Part shown: one piece after another, positions 35,929 to 44,064 of the stretch
Layout: each line of letters opens with the position of its first letter
Position numbering within the stretch: position 1 is the first letter of the stretch
Assembly (NCBI RefSeq): GCF_000003815.2
Contig: NC_049982.1
Span: forward strand, 27,343,944 to 27,407,943
Direction: 5' to 3'
DNA: 64,000 nt
Source of the DNA: Branchiostoma floridae
Lineage: Eukaryota; Chordata; Leptocardii; Amphioxiformes; Branchiostomatidae
The notes under the pieces: model-generated
Seen by the model: only the letters and a program-made list of their open reading frames with translations
Databases searched by the model: none
What the model was told of the DNA's origin: nothing
Translations under genes and position numbers: made by a program

Positions 35929-37344
35929 TTAACCGCAGTCAGTGGTGATGATCTCAGGAATCAACCTGTCCGATGATTTCATGGATTCCGGCATCCGCAA
36001 CTCTTCTTCTTCCATCTCCTCCAACTCCTCCCCCGTGTCTTCTTCCTCTTCCTCTGGCGGATCCTCCTCCGTGTTGTAGATGGCATCGAACCTGGTCACG
36101 ATGATGGGCACGGGGAGGGAGATGGTGAGGATGCCGGCTAGCGCTAAGAGTGAACCGATGAACTTGCCCAGTCCAGTGGTAGGGTACATATCGCCGTATC
36201 CCAACGTGACCATCGTAACAAGAGCCCACCAGAATCCGTCCGGGATGCTAGTGTACGCTGTACCGGGTACGTTGACTTCTACAAAGTACATCCCAGCAGC
36301 GAACAAGACTATGAGGATTGCCATGAAGAAAAGTAGCATCGCTATGTCGCCGGAACTGTTGGCAAGAGCTTGGCCGATGATTCTAAGTCCTCGGGAATAC
36401 CGGGACAGCTTGAAGACTCGGAGGGAGCGAATGACTCTCATGTACCGTAAGACTCTTGCGGCAGTAGCCACGTCTTGTACCTTTGACAGAACGATCGCAT
36501 TCACCACGACCGGTACTATGGAGAACAAGTCGAGGATCCCGAGTTTTGTTCGGACATAATGGAGTACATCCGGACTACTGAAGAGTCGCAGAGAGACTTC
36601 TATCGCAAAGAAGGCTGCAGAGAGAGCCTCTATGACAAAGAAGGGGTTTTTGAACCGCGTCTGTTCCGCAGTAAGGACGTTAGATAAATATGGGTTAGTT
36701 TCTGCACACACGGCTCCTGTTGACAAAAGAGTGAAGAACATACAGAGGTACGAGAATACCTTAGCTTTGAAGAACTCCTCAGGACTACCGTCCGTCATCT
36801 CCCAGATGTTTTTCTGCGTTTTATTCTGCGGAATCTTTCGTACTTTCCCCTTGACGAATCCCTCGTGAGCGCGAATTTCGGCGATGGATTCCGGATCGAT
36901 CTCGAAGAATTTCAGCTCGTCCGTGAACACGTCTAGCGGTACTTCAAACGGCCGCGTCAGCGTTCCGTGGGTCTGGTAGAAGGAGAGGATGGCCTCCGCG
37001 CTGGGGCGATGGCGGTCGAAGAAATATTCTCTCTTTACCGGGTCGTAATACTTCTGTCTCTTCTCCTTGTTACCCAGAAGAGTGTTCGGGTAGCGGTTGA
37101 GCGTGTCTAGTTGAGTTTCGATACGCAAGCCGCTGACATTAATGATGACTCTGTTCCTGTGGGCTAAGAGCAGTCTTTGTGGTAACCTTCGTCTAACCGA
37201 CGGCGACACGTCCCTCCAGCGGGGCGGCTGGCTGCGAAACCAGGCGGAATAATTCCGTCGGAGCGTCGTTGGCGTTAGCGGTACGTCTCCGTACGTACCC
37301 GGTACCCCCAGACCACCTCCTGCACCTGACCATATGGCCTCCAT
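35929..37344 (-). CDS. Shaker-type voltage-gated K+ channel (Kv1-like), single exon
   Basis: A 471-residue Kv subunit, plasma membrane, forming tetrameric K+ channels. The N-terminal T1 domain (about residues 65-160; VIINVSGLRIETQLDTLNRY) lacks the zinc-binding Cys/His pattern of Kv2-4, as in Kv1. Six membrane segments follow: S1 near KAKVFSYLCMFFTLLS, S4 RVLRYMRVIRSLRVFKLSR with regularly spaced basic residues, pore helix and filter TLGYGDMYP (Kv1 usually has TVGYGD; the Leu is as in Kv3), and S6 with the PVP bend (SLPVPIIV). The C-terminus is very acidic and lacks a standard PDZ-binding end. No introns, like many Kv1 genes. A candidate AATAAA on the minus strand lies at 35681-35686. Confidence 0.95.
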   Translation of the reverse strand: MEAIWSGAGGGLGVPGTYGDVPLTPTTLRRNYSAWFRSQPPRWRDVSPSVRRRLPQRLLLAHRNRVIINVSGLRIETQLDTLNRYPNTLLGNKEKRQKYYDPVKREYFFDRHRPSAEAILSFYQTHGTLTRPFEVPLDVFTDELKFFEIDPESIAEIRAHEGFVKGKVRKIPQNKTQKNIWEMTDGSPEEFFKAKVFSYLCMFFTLLSTGAVCAETNPYLSNVLTAEQTRFKNPFFVIEALSAAFFAIEVSLRLFSSPDVLHYVRTKLGILDLFSIVPVVVNAIVLSKVQDVATAARVLRYMRVIRSLRVFKLSRYSRGLRIIGQALANSSGDIAMLLFFMAILIVLFAAGMYFVEVNVPGTAYTSIPDGFWWALVTMVTLGYGDMYPTTGLGKFIGSLLALAGILTISLPVPIIVTRFDAIYNTEEDPPEEEEEDTGEELEEMEEEELRMPESMKSSDRLIPEIITTDCG

Positions 37345-37803
37345 CTTGCCTGTGCTGTTCTCTCTACACAGTGACTATAGGGGAGCTAATTCGAGAACAG
37401 GATGCGTTAACGGTAATAAATATATCCGTAGCTATTTGACCGGGAGTTCGGCAAGGGTTCGGCTTTATTATCATTGCTATGCCGTCCTGTGTCCCAAAAG
37501 GACAACGGATCACTGCCGCAGAGTAACATGATATTCACGCAACGTTGAACAATGTGCGTGAACAGCAATAGATATACTGGGTGTTGGGTGTCGCAGTGCT
37601 CTATACAACAAAAACATGGCGAGGCTCTCGATGAACGACCGTGCAACGACCAAAATTATATTTGTGTGACCATATTCTATGATTATGATTATGATCATAA
37701 TTGGTATATAATGCTAGGTGTGTGATTCAAAAGAGAACAAAATTCCATCCTTTATTCTTTAAAATCCGTTGGACGATCTATGAAATCTTTGGTCAAGTAG
37801 GCT

Positions 37804-38037
37804 TAAGGTGGTATCTCACTGCACTTGGAGCACCGGTGCGGCACTGCGGGGTTCGAAGATGACTCAACGAATTTCATAGATTAAAAAACGTTTTGTGTAT
37901 TTTGTCGTCTTGTAAGTCATACTTTTATGTATTACGCAATATGTAAATTAAAAAAAAAAACGAAAATAACAAAACAGTGCCGCATTGAACGAACCCCGCA
38001 GTACTGCACCGGTGCCTCAATTGCAGTGAGATACCAC
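37804..38037. repeat. Fold-back element abutting the Polinton
   Basis: Inverted arms of ~50 bp: GGTATCTCACTGCA and GCACCGGTGC on the left, and their complements on the right, ending GAGATACCAC at 38037. The Polinton terminus starts at the next base. No clear target duplication. Confidence 0.8.
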
Positions 38038-38424
38038 AGTAGTATGTAGTCAGCACGCTGACTATCATTATTCAGGCGGTGCAAGGTGGTGCAGGTCAGA
38101 GGTCAACTATCATTTATTCAGGCATAGCAGGTCAGAGGTCAAATATGATTTATTCAGGTGGTGCAGGTCAGGGGTCAGATATTTTTTTTATTCAGGCGCA
38201 GTAGGTCAGGGGTCACATATGATTTATTCAGGAGCAGGTCAGAGGTTATGTTATGACGGCAAAATCTTGGGGAATAGGTAACTGTTGTTAGATCTGGTCA
38301 TCTGGTCGGGGTGAAATAGGGGTCAGGCCGACCTTTTGATAGACAACCTCCACCACTACAAATGAACCTCCCCCTCCCAAATCGTGAATGACATACCCTT
38401 ATTTGGCCTGGTTCTAAGTCTCTA
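38038..38424. repeat. Polinton left terminal inverted repeat
   Basis: Matches the complement of 54127-54461 from the outer AGTAGTATRTAGTC to the inner GGCCTGGTTCTAAGTCTCTA. Its outer half is made of ~30-40-bp subrepeats with TTATTCAGG plus GCAGGTCAGAGGTCA. The two ends differ in subrepeat number and so in length (387 against 335 bp). Confidence 0.93.
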
Positions 38425-38463
38425 AGTCAATCAATCGGTTGAATCTGCTGAGGTCAGTCTTTA

Positions 38464-38951
38464 ATGGATGCACTGAAAGCACAAACAACAGACGTCTTTC
38501 GTCAGTTACTATATCACAAAGCCCCAGGCTTGTTTCCTCAACACGTGGCGTGCGTAAAAGTGATACAATGGGTGGATACGATCTCGGCGGACGAGGAATA
38601 TGGAAGGATTATTGACAGCTTCATGGACAACGTACCCAACGCGAGGGATGGGCTGAAAACGGTGCTCGAAAAAGTACTGCAAAGAGGAACGATTAAACTG
38701 GGGTCGACTCGTTACCGCAATGGCTTTTGGCCGTGGACGTATGTGTCAATTCGCACGAACGGTATGAAAGAAATACCGACGCCATCTCGACCGAGTTAGC
38801 AACATTGATTTGCGACTATGCGGGTAACTGGTTGTTACGCCAACGTGGATGGGACGGATGGCTTGACCGTCGGCGGCACGACAAATACCCGTCATTTGTG
38901 CAATGTCTCTGTTGGCTTCTCACTGCACACGTTTGCATCATCGTGACGTAG
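38464..38951 (+). pseudogene. Bcl-2-like apoptosis regulator, frameshifted
   Basis: Two overlapping frames, 38464-38799 and 38727-38951, together resemble a Bcl-2-fold protein of about 160 residues. The first frame has the amphipathic helices and a segment VLQRGTIKLG where Bcl-2 proteins have the start of BH1. The second has a BH2-like WLLRQRGWDGWL and a hydrophobic C-terminal tail (SFVQCLCWLLTAHVCIIV) suited to membrane anchoring. The frame changes near 38720-38730, inside or just after the BH1-like region, so the product is truncated as sequenced. Adintovirus-type elements are known to carry Bcl-2 homologues. It sits just inside the left inverted repeat, transcribed inward. Overall similarity is judged by eye; family assignment is moderate. 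Confidence 0.6.
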
Positions 38952-38962
38952 ATTTTGCAACT

Positions 38963-39002
38963 GAACACGCCCGAACATGCCCGAGCATGTTAAAACACGC
39001 CC
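38963..39002 (+). promoter_or_regulatory. Four contiguous p53-like decamers
   Basis: GAACACGCCC, GAACATGCCC, GAGCATGTTA and AAACACGCCC follow each other without spacers. The central pair matches the RRRCWWGYYY half-site at 19 of 20 positions with zero spacing; the outer two deviate in the CWWG core. They lie ~100 bp upstream of the TATA box of the PC4-domain gene. p53-family binding is inferred from the motif only. Confidence 0.5.
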
Positions 39003-39043
39003 ACGAACGGTACGCTGGTTGGCCAGCGCTCGGTGTATGGCTG

Positions 39044-39107
39044 ATTTGCATGAGATGATGAGCTGCACGCTAATTGGTTGGGGCAGGGCAAGAGGTCCTC
39101 ATAAAGG
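39044..39107 (+). promoter_or_regulatory. Promoter of the PC4-domain gene: octamer, CCAAT, TATA
   Basis: A perfect octamer ATTTGCAT (39044-39051), an inverted CCAAT box (39073-39077) and a TATA-like CATAAAGG (39100-39107), ~70 bp before the ATG. The RNR gene at the other end has the same three elements. Confidence 0.6.
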
Positions 39108-39177
39108 CAGACCCGCCGCGATCTAGCGCACCTACGGATCTCCGCCGCCTCGCTGACGACCAAGAACCCGACGAGCC

Positions 39178-39912
39178 ATGGACGACTCAGTGATTTATCC
39201 GCAAGATCTCCAATATTGGAGGACACTGCCCGCGTACACCGGGCTCTCTAAACCTCCACAGGCGGACGCAGCGACGCAGACATCCCCCCGTCACGACGGA
39301 GCCCGGACGCCGCCAACTGGAGACGTACCAGACACTTGGCCCGCGACCAAGCCAGCACCGACCGTTAAACGACCCCCGACATTGGAGGTTCTCAACGATG
39401 GAGTTGAAGCCAGGTTCTCTATTGGCGAAGACGTATTTGTTACAGTCGGTTGTTTCAAGGGGATGCCGCTAGTGAATGTGCGGAGGTTCTATCGACCTTG
39501 TCCCGGGAAAGACGTGTGGAAGCCCGGTAAACAAGGGCTGGCTCTAGCCCCAGAGCAATGGCTCGCTCTCAAACGCAACATGAGCAGCGTGTCGTCAGTT
39601 CTCCTGGCTTGCGGATTTTCAGCCAAGCACACATCATACAACGGGAACGGGAGCACGTTCCTACCCAGCCGATTCGACCTGGGAAACCAACGATATGCCG
39701 TCGTGGAGCTGTTCAGAGGGGAAGCGGTCGTGAGTCTACGAGAGTTTTTCAGACCGAAAGCGGATCAAGGCAAACTCCTCCCGAGCAAGAAAGGGCTCAA
39801 CCTATCAACCCAGCAGTGGGATGCCCTGGAGGAACAGGCAGACAAGATCGATGCCGTCCTGAAAACCGTCCTCGAGCAGAAATCGCTGACCAGCAAAGTT
39901 CTGAAAAAATAG
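39178..39912 (+). CDS. Protein with two PC4-like ssDNA-binding domains
   Basis: 244 residues. A Pro/Thr-rich N-terminal third is followed by two copies of a PC4 (p15 coactivator) fold: about residues 78-145 (FSIGEDVFVTVGCFKGMPLV, later KPGKQGLALAPEQW) and about 165-232 (DLGNQRYAVVELFRGEAVVS, later LPSKKGLNLSTQQW). Each copy has the 'KxGLxLxxxQW' turn typical of PC4. Known PC4 domains bind single-stranded or melted DNA and usually dimerise; two in tandem would form an intramolecular dimer. A role as the element's ssDNA-binding replication factor or transcription cofactor is inferred, since no other SSB is present. ATG at 39178 follows a TATA promoter, and AATAAA follows the stop. Confidence 0.85.
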   Translation: MDDSVIYPQDLQYWRTLPAYTGLSKPPQADAATQTSPRHDGARTPPTGDVPDTWPATKPAPTVKRPPTLEVLNDGVEARFSIGEDVFVTVGCFKGMPLVNVRRFYRPCPGKDVWKPGKQGLALAPEQWLALKRNMSSVSSVLLACGFSAKHTSYNGNGSTFLPSRFDLGNQRYAVVELFRGEAVVSLREFFRPKADQGKLLPSKKGLNLSTQQWDALEEQADKIDAVLKTVLEQKSLTSKVLKK

Positions 39913-39934
39913 CGAACCAGTGATTTGTCATGAA

Positions 39935-39940
39935 AATAAA
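39935..39940 (+). terminator. Polyadenylation signal, PC4-domain gene
   Basis: AATAAA 23 bp after the stop codon. Confidence 0.65.
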
Positions 39941-40051
39941 CTTCCTGTGGTACAAACATGGGCAAAGATCTCATTGAAGTGTGTGTGTGTCATGTTAATG
40001 CTATAGTAGGTTCGTTCAATAAGCGTGTGTGTGTGAGAGAGAGGCGCATGT

Positions 40052-40079
40052 GCATAAAAGAGCTGCATCTGTATAAAAG
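40052..40079 (+). promoter_or_regulatory. TATA boxes for the integrase/capsid transcription unit
   Basis: GCATAAAAG at 40052-40060 and TATAAAAG at 40072-40079, ~180 bp before the integrase ATG at 40256. They are the only clear TATA elements before the capsid genes. Confidence 0.55.
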
Positions 40080-40255
40080 GGCTAGCGTTCTAACTAAACA
40101 GTCAGTCTCAGAGTTGGAGAGGCACAAACAACACGCATGGGTTGTCTTCCCGACATCGCGTTCTTGGGCGAGCTCTTTTGTGAGATAGTGGACCGCGTTC
40201 ATTGCGCGTGCATGTGTATGGGGGGACGAATATTTATGTTCTTTCGTGGTTTGGG

Positions 40256-41437
40256 ATGGTTTCCAAGAACCCCGGAAGGAGGAGGAGAAGGAAGGCGGGA
40301 GGGGGAAGCAAGCCCTACCCCACCAATCCTGCCGAGGAATGGCACGACGTCCTCCACAGGGTTTACTACGACCCCAGACATCCTGCAGGGTACGGTGGAG
40401 TGGGACGGCTCCATCGAGCCGTGCGAGACAAGTACGGAGTCACCCGAAAACAAGTAGAAGCGTGGTTGCGTTCTCAAGACACCCACACCTTACACAAACC
40501 CATCAGACGACGTTTTCAAAGGAATCGAGTGATAACCGGAGGAATACACGACCAGTGGCAGGCTGATCTCGCCGATATGTCATCCCTCTCTCGGCATAAT
40601 GACGGGTATCGCTATCTCCTGACCTGCATAGACGTATTTTCTAAATACGCGTGGGTCGTTCCCATCAAAGACAAGACGGGCCCCACCTTGGCGAAAGCCT
40701 TCCAAACCATCCTAGCCGAGGACGACCAAAAACCCAGGTGTCTTCAAACGGATCAAGGTACGGAGTTTCTCAATCGACACGTCCAGTCTCTATTGAAGAA
40801 GGAAGGGATCAAATTCTTTACGACGTTTAGTGTGGAAACCAAAGCCAGTGTGGTGGAAAGGTTCAATCGTACGCTGAAGACGAGAATGTGGAAATATTTC
40901 ACCGCAAAGAACACGCACCGATACATCGACGTCCTGAGCGATCTGGTGTGGTCCTACAACCGCTCCTACCACCGCAGCATCAAAATGGCTCCCATCGAAG
41001 TGAACGACAAGAACGAGGGGCTCGTGTGGCATACCCTGTACGGAGAAGGTGACATCTCGAAACGCCGGAAAGGGAGAAAACAACCGACGTCGTTCAAATT
41101 TCGAGTCGGAGATTCGGTTCGAATCAGCAAATCTAAACTGCGCCTGGAAAAGGGCTATACGCCCAATTGGACCACAGAGATATTTGTCGTCTCCGAACAA
41201 ATTGCCCGCCGTCCTCCCGTTTATCGCGTGAAAGATTACGAAGGAGAAGTTTTGAGAGGGACGTTTTACGAAAAGGAGTTGCAGAAAGTTACGAAAAAAG
41301 ACGACGACGTCTATCAAGTAGAGGACATCCTGGACACGAGAAGGCGAGGCAAAAAGAAGGAGTTCTTTGTGAAATGGAAAGGATATCCCGCCAAGTTTAA
41401 TAGCTGGGTGAGAGAAGAGGACATGGTTCCCATATGA
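40256..41437 (+). CDS. Polinton integrase (DDE, chromodomain)
   Basis: 393 residues from ATG 40256; the frame is open upstream to 40202 but with no ATG. Catalyses strand transfer of element ends into host DNA in the nucleus. An N-terminal basic, HHCC-like region is followed by the rve catalytic core with the D,D(35)E triad in WQADLADMSS, LQTDQGTEFLN and KASVVERFNRTLK. C-terminal to it, an SH3-like segment (FKFRVGDSVRISK) leads to a chromodomain: YQVEDILDTRRRGKKKEFFV, with KWKGYPAKFNSW aromatic-cage residues. The chromodomain may guide insertion to modified histones. A 489-codon open frame runs antisense across this and the next gene; it is a shadow. Confidence 0.95.
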   Translation: MVSKNPGRRRRRKAGGGSKPYPTNPAEEWHDVLHRVYYDPRHPAGYGGVGRLHRAVRDKYGVTRKQVEAWLRSQDTHTLHKPIRRRFQRNRVITGGIHDQWQADLADMSSLSRHNDGYRYLLTCIDVFSKYAWVVPIKDKTGPTLAKAFQTILAEDDQKPRCLQTDQGTEFLNRHVQSLLKKEGIKFFTTFSVETKASVVERFNRTLKTRMWKYFTAKNTHRYIDVLSDLVWSYNRSYHRSIKMAPIEVNDKNEGLVWHTLYGEGDISKRRKGRKQPTSFKFRVGDSVRISKSKLRLEKGYTPNWTTEIFVVSEQIARRPPVYRVKDYEGEVLRGTFYEKELQKVTKKDDDVYQVEDILDTRRRGKKKEFFVKWKGYPAKFNSWVREEDMVPI

Positions 41438-41488
41438 TAAATACCGATGCACGTCCAGACATCGGGCATTGCTCAGACGCACCTCGCC

Positions 41489-42292
41489 ATGGCCAATTCG
41501 TTTTACGTCACTCTCCCCAGCGACGGAAGTATGGACGTCTTTCAAGAAAACACGGTCACGAATTATCGGACCAAACTGGCGCAGCCCGTAGAACTGTCGG
41601 GAGAGTGGGAGGTGGCTCTCGTTGAGATACAATATCCTCACAGCTGGCTGAACGTTCGGGAAGGCGAAAACACCTTGGTGTATTTCATGGTGGACGAAAA
41701 AGATGAAGGGAGTGGTCGGGAATACGAGATCGTCAAAATCTCCGCGGGGCACTACAAGGACGTTTTGCATCTCTTGAAAAGCCTGAACGAAGCCGCTTCC
41801 ATACGTTACCCTAGCCTCTTCAAGCAACACGACATGTTTGCTTATGACAGCATCACGAAAAGAGTGACCATGGTCCTGCCTCCCATGGCGCAAAATTCGA
41901 CGACAATGAAGACTTATCTGACGGGGCCATTGGCCGAAAAACTGGGATGGGGAGTAAAAGGCGCCATATACGGTAGCTGGGTACAGGCACCACGTCCAGC
42001 CGACCCTAACCTGGGCTTTCACTCCTTGTACGTGTACGGGGATGTTGTGCAGCATCGTCCGGTGGGCGGACAGAAGGTCCCTCTGCTGAGAATCGTCAAA
42101 ATCGAGGGACAAGACGGGGACATCGTTGATCACCCTATCCCCACGCCTCACTACATACCTCTGGCCAGGAAACGATTCGAAACGATTGAAATCGATATAA
42201 GGAACGACCTCGGCGAACCCGTGCCATTTGTGCAAGGGCGAGTGATCGTAACACTTCACTTCAGACAGAGGCGGTCTTCCTACTTTTCCTAG
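41489..42292 (+). CDS. Minor capsid (penton-like) protein
   Basis: 267 residues from the strong-context ATG at 41489 (GCCATGG); an ATG at 41447 would add 14 residues. The start MANSFYVTLPSDGSMDVF and the following AQPVELSGEWEVALVEIQYP are typical of the conserved Polinton minor capsid protein, a single jelly roll thought to form capsid vertices. Downstream, ETIEIDIRNDLGEPVPF and RVIVTLHFR complete the fold. The stop TAG is separated from the next ATG by only 2 nt. Confidence 0.92.
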   Translation: MANSFYVTLPSDGSMDVFQENTVTNYRTKLAQPVELSGEWEVALVEIQYPHSWLNVREGENTLVYFMVDEKDEGSGREYEIVKISAGHYKDVLHLLKSLNEAASIRYPSLFKQHDMFAYDSITKRVTMVLPPMAQNSTTMKTYLTGPLAEKLGWGVKGAIYGSWVQAPRPADPNLGFHSLYVYGDVVQHRPVGGQKVPLLRIVKIEGQDGDIVDHPIPTPHYIPLARKRFETIEIDIRNDLGEPVPFVQGRVIVTLHFRQRRSSYFS

Positions 42293-42294
42293 AT

Positions 42295-42714
42295 ATGACG
42301 GGACAGCGAGGAGGACAGTTGCCGGTGTATTACGGACGGTCTATGCAGCGTGGTTACGGGTTGGGAGGGATTTTTCGCGGTTTGCTCAGATCCGCCGTAC
42401 CTCTACTGAAACGAGGGGCCCAAAATGTGGGAAGACAGGCTCTAAGGAGCGGTATGGATTTAGCTCATGATGTCTTAAATGGTCAAGGGGTCAAACGCGC
42501 TGCCAAACGGAGAGCCGGCGAGTTTGGACAACGTCTGATGTCTGGGCAGAAAAGAGCCAGGGTGCGTGCACCGCCTGCACCGGTGGGGCAAAACAAAGGA
42601 CGAGGGGCGGGCAGGGGAAAGAAGCCATTAAAACGTGGAACGAGACCGCGTGCAGTCAGTCGCAAGAGAGTCGGTGCACAGCGCGGACGTACCTCTCCCG
42701 ATATCTTCAATTAG
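42295..42714 (+). CDS. Small basic virion protein (pX/pVI-like)
   Basis: 139 residues. The N-terminal part has an amphipathic Gly/Leu-rich helix (GGIFRGLLRSAVPLLKRGAQ) and then VGRQALRSGMDLAHDVLNG. The C-terminal half is rich in Arg/Lys/Gly (RGAGRGKKPLKRGTRPRA). This layout recalls adenovirus pX and pVI-type proteins, which condense DNA or disrupt membranes; similar proteins precede the major capsid gene in many Polintons. The ATG follows the penton stop by 2 nt. The role is inferred. Confidence 0.75.
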   Translation: MTGQRGGQLPVYYGRSMQRGYGLGGIFRGLLRSAVPLLKRGAQNVGRQALRSGMDLAHDVLNGQGVKRAAKRRAGEFGQRLMSGQKRARVRAPPAPVGQNKGRGAGRGKKPLKRGTRPRAVSRKRVGAQRGRTSPDIFN

Positions 42715-42730
42715 TCCCGATATAAACGAC

Positions 42731-44062
42731 ATGGCCCACATTCATCCCCTGTCGTGTTCCTGCACCAAATCAGAATTGGATCTGTTTGAAGTACCGCCAA
42801 CTCAGACGACCATAACGGACGGTAGATGGGTAGAGTATCATCCGGTGGCCAGTCTCGCCGAGTCTTCCCCGATAGAATTTGACATTCCTGGAGCGGGGGA
42901 GGAATTTACGGACCTTTCCCAGACGAAATTGTACGTGAAAGCCAAGATCGTTCTCCCTAACGGTAACGACCTGCCGGACAACGCCAAGGTAGGCCCGGTA
43001 AACCTGTGGCTTCAATCGCTCTTCTCGCAAGTCACGGTTACGGTCGCTGGCAAGGACATAACGGATTCCACTAATTGCTATCCATATCGTGCTTACCTGG
43101 AGACGCTGCTAAACTATGGGTCTGAAGCAAAGCAATCGCAGCTGACATCCGAACTTTTCTATCAAGACACGCCGGGACGACTTCACTTGGTCGACCCCTA
43201 CCCAACAGATCAGGGCGCAGTGGCAAACGAAGGATTGATGAAGCGTGCCAACATGACCCGCAACAGTCGCGAAGTGGACCTCATAGGACCCCTACACGTC
43301 GATCTGTTTCATCAAGATCGCTTTTTGCTCAGCAAAGTCGACGTTAAAATCAAGCTGCACCGATCGAAACATCAATTCTGTCTGATGTCGCCTGGGGATC
43401 AGTTCAAAATTGTCATCACGGAGGCCGCCGTCTTTCTGAGAAAGGTCAACCTGTTACCCACCTATCAGCTGTCCATCGAAAGTCAACTCAACAAGCAGAC
43501 GGCCAAGTATGCCCTTAAAAGGGTTCAGTTAAAACCTTTTACAATTCCCCGTGGTAACCATTCAGTGTCGAGCGACAATCTGTTCCTGGGACAGGTCCCC
43601 AAACGCGTGGCGATCGCTCTGGTGGACAACGCAGCCTTCCAGGGGTCGTTCGGTACCAACCCCTTTAACTTTCAACACTTTAACTTGAACTACATCAGTC
43701 TCTGCGTCAATGGGCAGGAGGTGCCTCACAAAGCGCTGACACCCAACTTTGCCGAGGGACAGTACATCAGATCCTACATGAACTTGTTTGGAACGACAGG
43801 CAAGCAAGGGCAAGACAGCGGGAACCAGATCGCGAGAAGTGACTACGACAAGGGATTCACGGTGTGGTGTTACGACCTAAGTCCAGACCTCTGCGGCCTC
43901 GGTGGGGACCACTTTAACATAATCAGACAGGGAAACCTTCGCCTGGAGCTTCATTTTGCACAGGCTTTAGATCAAACAGTGGTGGCGGTGGTCCTCGCTG
44001 AATTCGACAATCTCCTGGAGATTGACAGGCAGAGAAACATCAGCTTTGACTACAGCAACTAG
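42731..44062 (+). CDS. Major capsid protein (double jelly roll)
   Basis: 443 residues from ATG 42731; the frame is open back to 42635 but that part overlaps the previous gene. Hexon-like protein that builds an icosahedral shell. Recognised by conserved Polinton segments such as FDIPGAGEEFTDLSQTKLYV, VNLWLQSLFSQVTVTVAGK and YPYRAYLETLLNYG in the first jelly roll, and GFTVWCYDLSPDLCG with NLRLELHFAQAL near the C-terminus. Length fits Polinton/adintovirus MCPs. TAG is followed after 2 nt by the protease ATG. Confidence 0.95.
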   Translation: MAHIHPLSCSCTKSELDLFEVPPTQTTITDGRWVEYHPVASLAESSPIEFDIPGAGEEFTDLSQTKLYVKAKIVLPNGNDLPDNAKVGPVNLWLQSLFSQVTVTVAGKDITDSTNCYPYRAYLETLLNYGSEAKQSQLTSELFYQDTPGRLHLVDPYPTDQGAVANEGLMKRANMTRNSREVDLIGPLHVDLFHQDRFLLSKVDVKIKLHRSKHQFCLMSPGDQFKIVITEAAVFLRKVNLLPTYQLSIESQLNKQTAKYALKRVQLKPFTIPRGNHSVSSDNLFLGQVPKRVAIALVDNAAFQGSFGTNPFNFQHFNLNYISLCVNGQEVPHKALTPNFAEGQYIRSYMNLFGTTGKQGQDSGNQIARSDYDKGFTVWCYDLSPDLCGLGGDHFNIIRQGNLRLELHFAQALDQTVVAVVLAEFDNLLEIDRQRNISFDYSN

Positions 44063-44064
44063 AG

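Noticed and set aside
40137-40457. 106-codon frame overlapping the integrase start
   Set aside because: Low-complexity translation overlapping the integrase in another frame; possible alternative first exon but no clear splice pair.
40790-42259. 489-codon open frame antisense to integrase and minor capsid genes
   Set aside because: It mirrors two strongly supported genes on the other strand, shows no recognisable domain, and lacks promoter or start support; a codon-bias shadow.
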